Part shown: one piece after another, positions 21,615 to 26,631 of the stretch
How the letters are laid out: each line of letters starts with the position of its first letter
How positions within the stretch are numbered: position 1 is the stretch's first letter
Assembly (NCBI GenBank): GCA_910578855.1
Contig: CAJTRV010000015.1
Location: 1 to 26,631, forward strand
Direction: 5' to 3'
DNA from: an uncultured Bacilli bacterium
GTDB lineage: Bacteria > Bacillota_I > Bacilli_A > RF39 > UBA660
DNA length: 26,631 nucleotides
The notes under the pieces: generated by a model
Seen by the model: only the letters and a program-made list of their open reading frames with translations
Databases searched by the model: none
What the model was told of the DNA's origin: nothing
Program-made: the position numbers and the translations under genes

Positions 21615-21681
21615 ATTCATCTGGAACAATATATAATCATTCCTCCTCCCTAATTAATATATTTCTGTATTTTTTATCTCT

Positions 21682-21711
21682 TAAGAAAAAAGAAGCCATC
21701 TTATGCTTCTT
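21682..21711 (-). terminator. Terminator of ftsK
   Basis: A 7-bp AAGAAGC/GCTTCTT stem (21690-21696 with 21705-21711) and a T tract on the minus strand; the ftsK stop codon lies in the hairpin. Confidence 0.8.
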
Positions 21712-23938
21712 CCGATGAATCTGACTCCACTTTGACAAGAACTTCGCGAGGTTTCGATCCTCGGGAAGGTCCAATAATTCCCCGTTCCTCTAATAGATCA
21801 ATACAACGGGCTGCTCGGTTATATCCAAGATGGAAACGCCGTTGTAAAAGAGAAGCACTTGCCTTTCCTTGTGTTACAACAAATTCAACAATATCGTTAT
21901 AAAGTGGTTCCTCATAAGCATCACTACTTCCTCGGTCATTTCCAACCATCGTTGTCGCATTCATCTCTTCACTATCCATAATCAATGTATTATCATAATG
22001 AGCTTTTTGTTGTTTGATGGTATGGTCGACCACTTTTTGAATCTCCGACTCATCGATATAGGTTCCTTGAATACGAATTGGCGTATTCTCGCCCTGAGGT
22101 AGGAACAGCATATCCCCTTTTCCTAAAAGCTTTTCAGCCCCCTGCATATCAAGAATTGTTCGTGAATCAATCCCACTCGATACAGCAAACGATATACGTG
22201 ATGGAATATTGGCCTTAACAACCCCTGTAATAACATCCGTACTAGGACGTTGAGTTGCAACAATTAAGTGAATTCCCGCCGCTCGAGCCATCTGGGTAAT
22301 TCGCATAATCGAATCCTCGACTTCTTTGGCAGCCACTAGCATCAAGTCAGCTAACTCGTCGATAATAACAACAATATACGGCATTTTTTTCTTTTTATCA
22401 GCATCTGCTAACATAGCATTTTCCTTGTCAAGTTTGGCATTATAACCACCGATATTCTTCGTTCCACTTTCGCTAAAAAGTTCATAACGTCGATCCATTT
22501 CAACTACAATTTTCTTTAATGCAATATTGGCTTTTTTCGGATCCGTTACTACTGGTGCCAGCAAGTGTGGAATCCCATTATACATGCTGAGCTCAACCTT
22601 TTTGGGATCGATTAACACCAGTTTTACTTCATCTGGTTTGGCTCTCATCAAAACTGAGGTGATAATACTATTAATACAAACGGATTTCCCGCTTCCAGTC
22701 GATCCAGCTACTAGTAAATGCGGCGTCTTATTAATTTCAAACCATTGTGGTTTATTCATAATATCCCGCCCTAAGACTGCTAGTAACTTAGAATTTCGGT
22801 ATTCACTAGGAATTTGTTCTAAAATTTCTCTTACTGTTACCATGGTCGTAATCCGATTGGGTAGTTCAATTCCCACCGTTCGTTTACCAGGAATCGGTGC
22901 TTGAATATGAACACTTTTTGCCGCTAATGCAAGGGCAATTTCTTTTTCAATACTTAAGATTTTATTGACCCTTGTTCCGGATTTTAAATCCATTTCATAC
23001 TGTGTAACATTAGGACCAACATTGGCAGCTACGACTTTACCTACAATTCCAAAATCACGGCATACTTGCTCCAAGATCTTGGTATTCTCATTAATCATTT
23101 TGGTATTTTCATTTCCCTTCGCTTTCTTTTTCGGGGCCAACAGTTGGAAAGAAGGATATACATATGGTTTTTCCTGTTCCAGTACTTCACCCGTTTCTGG
23201 ATTATATGGTATTTCCTCCAATTTTGGTTCTTCTTTTTTCCCAATTAATTCATCCATACTAGCGACAACCACTCGATCATCCACCTCAGGTTGCTCATCT
23301 TGGTTAATCACAACCCCTTTATCTGGTGTTTCCTCCTCATCATGAGCTATTCGACTGAGTTTATGTTTTTCCCTTGCTGATTTCGACTTCGTCACAACTA
23401 TTTTGATCATATCAGCAATACTCATTCCCGTAAACATTACAGTTCCACAAATCAACAAGGCCCATGTTACAATTTGGGTTCCCTTAATATCAAATAATTT
23501 CACAAATAACAAAGAGCAAATTGATCCGACAATTCCACCACCCTGAACATTCATAATGGTCTTGGTTGAGGCCATAAAATTATTAACCGTTTCCTTGAGA
23601 ATCTCAAAATCTTTTAGATCATTATGAACCACATAATCCAAATGTGAGAAAATCAGTAACCCAATAGCAAAGACGTATAACCCCATCAACTTCGTTGTAA
23701 AGAAATCAGGCTTATCACGTTTCATCATCATATAAATTCCGACGATTAAGACTGCCACCAACAAAACATTGTACCAAGTTCCTACTATGAAAACCGCAAA
23801 TGCACTAAATAACTTACCAACCATTCCAAAGCGGCCAAAGCCGATAATTGCTACTAAGATAAGTCCAAGTCCCTTTAATTCAACTTGGTAACCACTATTC
23901 TTTTTTTTATTCTCTTTTCGTTTCTTTTTCTTTGCCAT
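21701..23938 (-). CDS. ftsK: DNA translocase FtsK/SpoIIIE
   Basis: A membrane-anchored, ATP-driven pump that moves chromosome ends through the closing septum, or into the forespore if it acts as SpoIIIE. The 745-residue protein starts with a lysine-rich segment and four or five membrane helices (about 20-175). An acidic linker (about 185-260) follows, then the alpha/beta motor with Walker A GSTGSGKS (412-419), Walker B VVIIDE (523-528), RMTQMARAAGIH-like and ATQRPSTDVITG segments, and a C-terminal gamma winged helix (about 680-745) that reads polar sequence marks (LLQRRFHLGYNRAARCIDLLEERGIIG). Length matches Firmicute SpoIIIE/SftA-class proteins; the membrane helices exclude SftA. Start at ATG 23938 follows GAGGTG; GTG 23944 in frame is inside that site. 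Confidence 0.95.
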   Translation of the reverse strand: MAKKKKRKENKKKNSGYQVELKGLGLILVAIIGFGRFGMVGKLFSAFAVFIVGTWYNVLLVAVLIVGIYMMMKRDKPDFFTTKLMGLYVFAIGLLIFSHLDYVVHNDLKDFEILKETVNNFMASTKTIMNVQGGGIVGSICSLLFVKLFDIKGTQIVTWALLICGTVMFTGMSIADMIKIVVTKSKSAREKHKLSRIAHDEEETPDKGVVINQDEQPEVDDRVVVASMDELIGKKEEPKLEEIPYNPETGEVLEQEKPYVYPSFQLLAPKKKAKGNENTKMINENTKILEQVCRDFGIVGKVVAANVGPNVTQYEMDLKSGTRVNKILSIEKEIALALAAKSVHIQAPIPGKRTVGIELPNRITTMVTVREILEQIPSEYRNSKLLAVLGRDIMNKPQWFEINKTPHLLVAGSTGSGKSVCINSIITSVLMRAKPDEVKLVLIDPKKVELSMYNGIPHLLAPVVTDPKKANIALKKIVVEMDRRYELFSESGTKNIGGYNAKLDKENAMLADADKKKKMPYIVVIIDELADLMLVAAKEVEDSIMRITQMARAAGIHLIVATQRPSTDVITGVVKANIPSRISFAVSSGIDSRTILDMQGAEKLLGKGDMLFLPQGENTPIRIQGTYIDESEIQKVVDHTIKQQKAHYDNTLIMDSEEMNATTMVGNDRGSSDAYEEPLYNDIVEFVVTQGKASASLLQRRFHLGYNRAARCIDLLEERGIIGPSRGSKPREVLVKVESDSSEEA

Positions 23939-23961
23939 AAACACACCTCGCTACTATTCCA

Positions 23962-23970
23962 AGTATAGCA
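23962..23970 (-). promoter_or_regulatory. Extended -10 promoter of ftsK
   Basis: TGCTATACT on the minus strand (hexamer 23962-23967), about 24 bp before the start codon. No clear -35 box. Confidence 0.6.
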
Positions 23971-24032
23971 TAAAAGTCTTGTAATTACTAGGATAAACAC
24001 TTATTTTCTCGAGGAAAAATAAACAAATCAAG

Positions 24033-24059
24033 AAAAAAACATCCTCTCGATGTATTTTT
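24033..24059. terminator. Hairpin with T tracts on both strands, between ftsK promoter and the IS region
   Basis: ACATC/GATGT (24039-24043 with 24049-24053, 5-nt loop) flanked by A7 and T5 tracts. It would stop transcripts from either side and insulates the ftsK promoter from the mobile segment. Confidence 0.55.
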
Positions 24060-24078
24060 CGTAAATTATTTATTTAAC

Positions 24079-24102
24079 GTCCCGTTTTTTATCTCACGGG
24101 AC
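24079..24102. repeat. GTCCCG hairpin left of the IS91-like genes
   Basis: GTCCCGT (24079-24085) pairs with ACGGGAC (24096-24102). The sequence CGTCCCGTTTTT at 24078-24089 recurs in the same orientation at 25872-25883, just after the accessory gene, so the two may mark the element's ends. Confidence 0.5.
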
Positions 24103-24143
24103 ATTAGAGAAACTCTTTTTATTTTAGTTGACATTCTTTCTCC

Positions 24144-24261
24144 TATAATATGTACCAATATCTTAGCTTGGCCTATTGTTAGAAATTATGGGTAAAATAA
24201 TACACCAAGAAAAATGAAAAATAAATTTTTCATTAAGAATTCCTAGCAGAATTCTTTTTTT
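24144..24261 (+). ncRNA. Possible ~100-nt untranslated RNA upstream of the transposase
   Basis: TATAAT (24144-24149) is followed about 85 bp later by two adjoining hairpins: AATGAAAAA/TTTTTCATT (24213-24221 with 24226-24234) and AAGAATTC/GAATTCTT (24235-24242 with 24249-24256) with a T7 tail. The second is a textbook terminator. CTTGG (24168-24172) could pair with CCAAG (24205-24209). No open frame of note lies between. TTGACA is present but only 10 bp from the -10, so the promoter is uncertain. It may instead be a leader that limits transposase expression. Confidence 0.35.
24235..24261 (+). terminator. Strong rightward terminator before the transposase gene
   Basis: Perfect 8-bp stem, 6-nt loop CTAGCA, then seven T. 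It would shield the transposase gene from outside transcription, a common feature of insertion sequences. Confidence 0.8.
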
Positions 24262-24307
24262 ATTCAAAACACTTTATTTTAATTAAAGTTCGTATTATTA
24301 TTAAAGT

Positions 24308-25561
24308 ATGAAAGATAGTATAACATTAGATGAATTTAAGAAGTATTATTTAGATAATAATTATAATGAAAATATGTTTAATGAATATGGTAGTATTAAT
24401 CCAGAATATAATTCTTCTAAAAAAACTGGTGTGTTGGCTCAAATCTTTGAAGATCATTGGAATTATGTTTATGAAACACATAGAGATGGTATCGATAGAA
24501 ATAGACCTAACGCTAATAAAGAAATTAGAAAAATTATCGATTGTCACAATAAAAATTTGGGTTGTAGTGTTTACCAATGCCCTGATTGTAATGATATTAT
24601 TTTTGTTGGTCATACTTGTAAATCCCGTATTTGTTCTTCTTGTGGTTATAAATATAAAAATGAACGTGTAGAAAACATTTTACAAACTGCTTATAATTGT
24701 AAACACAGACAAATTGTTTTTACTATACCCAAAAATTTAAGAAAATATTTTTATTTCCCTTTTGAACCTAGAATGTCTATTTTATATAAGGCTGTTAGGA
24801 ATACTTTATACTCTGTTTTTAATGAATCATTTAAATATAACAAAAAATCAAAAAAATTAATTAAATATGTTAGTAAAATAGTCAAGACACCTGGTTTCTT
24901 TGCTTTCCTTCACACATTTGGCAGGGATTTAAAGTGGAACCCGCATATTCATATTCTAATTGCTGAAATTGAACTTTGTTCCAATGGATTAATTCGCAAA
25001 CACGAATTTTTTGATTTTGATGCTTTATCCAAAAGATTTCAAAAAATACTCTTAGATTTATTAGAAAAGGAAATTGGCCCTTCCTTTAAAATTGAAAAAG
25101 TAAATTGTTATAAAAATTATCAAAACGGATTTTACGTTTATGCTGAAAAAAAAGAATTTAAGTCTTTAAAAGATGGCATTGAATATGTCACTCGTTATTG
25201 TGGTAGAGTTCCTATCAGTGAAAATAGAATTACTAATTATGATGGTAAAAATATTACTTTTTGTTATCATGCTCATGAAGATGAATCATATCATGAAATA
25301 ACTATTCCAGCCGAAAAATTTATTACTATTCTTTTAAATCACCTTATACCTTCACAATTTAAAATTATCAGATATTATGGTTTTTATAGAAAAAAACATA
25401 AACTTCATGATAAAATGATTATGTTGATAAGTAAAGAAAAAAGGAAGTTTAGAAAATCTTTACTTAAATACGAAATTTCTATTTTGAAATCATTTAAAAG
25501 AAATCCTTATAATTGTCCAAAATGTGATGTTAAAATGAATTTCATTGTAGAAGTCACTTGA
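24308..25561 (+). CDS. IS91-family transposase (HUH, two-tyrosine, rolling-circle type)
   Basis: A 417-residue transposase expected to nick one strand and move by rolling-circle replication. The N-terminal zinc domain has C91-x2-C94, C104-x4-C109-x2-C112. The HUH motif is H213-I-H215 in NPHIHILIAE, preceded by HTFGRDLKWNPH as in IS91 proteins. The catalytic tyrosine pair Y293/Y297 is in EYVTRYCGRVPIS, and the late RYYGFY box is also typical. All catalytic residues are present, so it may be active. A C-terminal CPKC (403-406) is an additional half zinc knuckle. The gene is far richer in A/T than its neighbours, and its ribosome binding site is weak (TTAAAG), which suits low transposase levels. 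Best match: Y2_Tnp/Zn_Tnp_IS91 families. Confidence 0.92.
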   Translation: MKDSITLDEFKKYYLDNNYNENMFNEYGSINPEYNSSKKTGVLAQIFEDHWNYVYETHRDGIDRNRPNANKEIRKIIDCHNKNLGCSVYQCPDCNDIIFVGHTCKSRICSSCGYKYKNERVENILQTAYNCKHRQIVFTIPKNLRKYFYFPFEPRMSILYKAVRNTLYSVFNESFKYNKKSKKLIKYVSKIVKTPGFFAFLHTFGRDLKWNPHIHILIAEIELCSNGLIRKHEFFDFDALSKRFQKILLDLLEKEIGPSFKIEKVNCYKNYQNGFYVYAEKKEFKSLKDGIEYVTRYCGRVPISENRITNYDGKNITFCYHAHEDESYHEITIPAEKFITILLNHLIPSQFKIIRYYGFYRKKHKLHDKMIMLISKEKRKFRKSLLKYEISILKSFKRNPYNCPKCDVKMNFIVEVT

Positions 25562-25577
25562 CTAGGAGGTTTGAAAG

Positions 25578-25841
25578 ATGAATATTGAAAAATTTGATTT
25601 TAACAGTTACCCTATGAAATTAAGCGGAAAGGTAGTTATTTATATTTGTCCAAAATGTAAACATAAATTTGAAGCACCTATTGAAGCAGTATTAGAATTT
25701 GAACAGGAGGATGAATGGAATGGATTACCTATATCCACTCCACCATATACTATTTGTTCTAAATGTAGTTTCAATAAATGCGTACCTATCAACTATAAAT
25801 CTAAAAGAGGATTTCATCACATTTATAAGGAAGGAAAATAA
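25578..25841 (+). CDS. Small zinc-ribbon protein next to the transposase
   Basis: An 87-residue protein with two knuckles, CPKC (about 24-27) and CSKC (about 56-59), plus C64, consistent with one zinc ribbon, separated by a 28-residue segment rich in Glu. The tail is basic (YKSKRGFHH). AGGAGGT eight bases before the ATG is much stronger than the transposase site, and the 16-bp gap implies one transcript. I do not recognise the family. It could be a transposition accessory factor, a DNA-binding regulator or a passenger gene. A rightward terminator follows 17 bp downstream. Confidence 0.72.
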   Translation: MNIEKFDFNSYPMKLSGKVVIYICPKCKHKFEAPIEAVLEFEQEDEWNGLPISTPPYTICSKCSFNKCVPINYKSKRGFHHIYKEGK

Positions 25842-25857
25842 TTGATTTATATTATTC

Positions 25858-25883
25858 AAAAACGGAACTTTCGTCCCGTTTTT
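25858..25883 (+). terminator. Terminator of the IS91-like genes
   Basis: AAAAACGG-AC pairs with GT-CCGTTTTT (25858-25868 with 25873-25883, one mismatch, TTTC loop), ending in T5. It contains the 12-bp sequence shared with 24078-24089. Confidence 0.75.
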
Positions 25884-25886
25884 CTT

Positions 25887-25915
25887 GGTGGCCCTATGTT
25901 CAGAGTCACCTTTTT
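25887..25915 (+). terminator. Second rightward hairpin after the IS91-like genes
   Basis: GGTGGC pairs with GTCACC (25887-25892 with 25905-25910, one G-T pair) and is followed by TTTTT. It may belong to the original chromosome rather than the element. Confidence 0.5.
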
Positions 25916-25955
25916 CTTATACGATAATAGATTGCATCACTTTCCTATTATATAA

Positions 25956-25999
25956 AAAACCAAGGTTCTAGATGAATCACTTCATTGAACCTTGGTTTT
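25956..25999. terminator. Bidirectional terminator left of the repeat-protein gene
   Basis: A perfect 13-bp stem AAAACCAAGGTTC/GAACCTTGGTTTT (25956-25968 with 25987-25999) with an inner ATGAA/TTCAT stem and TCAC loop. The minus-strand arm ends in T6, so it serves the leftward gene ending at 26056. Confidence 0.88.
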
Positions 26000-26055
26000 A
26001 GTTTTTATTGATACTTTAGAAATGAGGTTTACATCAATCTAAATTTAGCCTTTTT

Positions 26056-26631
26056 TCACTTTTTATGTGTAAGCGAATGTTGATGATAATCATATCTATA
26101 ATAGTCATCTGCTCGATCAAAAGATATCTTACCTAAAAAAGCATCCCTATAACAATAATACTTTATTGGGTCAAGTTCTTTCAGCATATCTAAATACAAC
26201 GGCACATTTTCTGTTACCTCTTCATTATCAGAAATTGTACTTAATAATACATTAGATTTTAACAAAGATAATAACACTAAGTATTGATCATCAATGAACG
26301 TATCGGAATCGATTGCAACATCTTTGCTTCCCACAAATGGATCACATTCCCGCCTAGAATATAAATCTATTACTTCTTCCGCTTTTCCAAGTATGATCAA
26401 ATTTTTTACTAACCTCTCAATATCGGCGCTGGGACGAATCGCTACCAAATATTCAGCTAATTCACAGATATATTTAGCATCTCCACTCGCAATAATCGCA
26501 TCCTCTAATCTCGTTATACCCTCATCACGATCTTTTTCTAACAAGCACTTTGCAAGTTCACAGATATATTTAGCATCTCCAATCGCGACAAGTACATCTG
26601 TTAACTTCGGAATATTCGTATAATGACCATT
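26056..26631 (-). CDS. Repeat protein with 32-residue units, truncated by the window edge
   Basis: The frame is open to the last base, so the true start lies beyond the window; an internal TTG at 26544 is not a convincing start. At least 191 residues are seen. The first part consists of helical repeats of 32 residues: IPKLTDVLVAIGDAKYICEL..., then ITRLEDAIIASGDAKYICEL..., then a diverged IERLVKNLIILGKAEEVIDL. The conserved core is L-x2-A/V-I/L-x3-G-x-A-x2-I-x2-L. Such alpha-alpha units resemble HEAT or TPR-like solenoids used for protein binding. The C-terminal ~110 residues are acidic and non-repeated, ending in a His-rich tail. I do not recognise the family. The DNA of the repeats is also nearly identical over 25 bp, which points to recent duplication. 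Confidence 0.7.
   Translation of the reverse strand, partial: NGHYTNIPKLTDVLVAIGDAKYICELAKCLLEKDRDEGITRLEDAIIASGDAKYICELAEYLVAIRPSADIERLVKNLIILGKAEEVIDLYSRRECDPFVGSKDVAIDSDTFIDDQYLVLLSLLKSNVLLSTISDNEEVTENVPLYLDMLKELDPIKYYCYRDAFLGKISFDRADDYYRYDYHQHSLTHKK

Larger units (their letters stand above)
24078..25887 (+). mobile_element. IS91-family-like element (boundaries tentative)
   Basis: A two-gene AT-rich unit (transposase plus zinc-ribbon gene) with terminators before and after. IS91 elements have no terminal inverted repeats and make no target duplication, so ends cannot be proved from one copy. The proposed span runs from the left GTCCCG hairpin to CTTG (25884-25887), the complement of CAAG, one of the tetramers IS91 is known to insert next to. 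Codon use differs sharply from the flanking genes, supporting transfer. Confidence 0.5.

Noticed and set aside
21620..21650. A 7-codon leftward frame after GGAGGAGGA, upstream of the 137-residue gene
   Set aside because: The site abuts the ATG with no spacer, and the frame lies upstream of the strong promoter at 21587-21614, so it would not be on that transcript.
22527..22904. 125-codon rightward open frame opposite ftsK, and a 126-codon one at 22965-23345
   Set aside because: Both lie wholly antisense to the conserved ftsK motor and linker, have no ribosome binding site, and show low-complexity Ser/Ile/Phe content typical of antisense frames.
24003..24020. Near-palindrome centred on CTCGAG upstream of ftsK as an operator
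   Set aside because: Imperfect, in A/T-rich sequence, and too far upstream of the ftsK -10 to judge; no second copy in the window.
26461..26581. Identical 25-bp repeats considered as a CRISPR or regulatory repeat
   Set aside because: They are exactly in frame (96 bp apart) within a coding region and encode the protein repeat; there are only two copies in view and no spacer structure.

Overview
The window looks like chromosomal DNA of a low-GC Firmicute (Bacilli, possibly an Erysipelotrichales/Haloplasmatales-like lineage; the genus cannot be fixed from sequence alone). Evidence: AGGAGG-type ribosome binding sites on nearly every gene, TTGACA/TATAAT promoters, a walled-cell gene (murF), a Bacillus-type lexA with GAAC-N4-GTTC operators, and a gene order (lexA, a divergent small membrane gene, tkt, sirA-like, yneF) that matches Bacillus subtilis lexA-yneA-...-tkt-sirA-yneF.

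Layout. 1-2030: a hypothetical protein with an internal duplication, divergent from a Sua5/YwlC tRNA-threonylcarbamoyladenosine gene. 2048-11782: a large leftward export/regulation block. It runs from a two-component system (response regulator, histidine kinase) to an ATPase-permease-ATPase cassette, and then, after a 324-bp gap, to a second cassette made of an unlisted 35-residue membrane peptide, an ATPase and a second double-FtsX permease. The permeases are MacB/FtsX-like, and such clusters often handle cell-envelope stress or antimicrobial peptides (inference). 12060-13132: divergent DUF421 (YrbG/YetF-like) and TIGR04086 (YrzE-like) membrane genes. 13160-15152: murF overlapped by a class I glutamine amidotransferase gene. 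15185-18957: yneF, sirA-like gene, transketolase, a 51-residue membrane peptide and lexA, the last two sharing an intergenic region with four LexA-box-like palindromes. 19099-23938: a small hydrophilic protein, a CPHC thioredoxin-like protein coupled to a cysteine desulfurase, a small membrane protein and an FtsK/SpoIIIE translocase.

24030-25915 is an accessory segment: a very AT-rich IS91-family (HUH, two-tyrosine) transposase gene followed by a small zinc-ribbon gene, with related GTCCCG hairpins on both sides and a possible ~100-nt RNA upstream. The right edge (26056-26631) is a truncated leftward gene for a protein with 32-residue repeats.

The region is densely packed. Convergent pairs share bidirectional terminators, and several start sites were moved downstream from the longest reading frame because the ribosome binding site decides them. 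No tRNA, rRNA or CRISPR array was seen.
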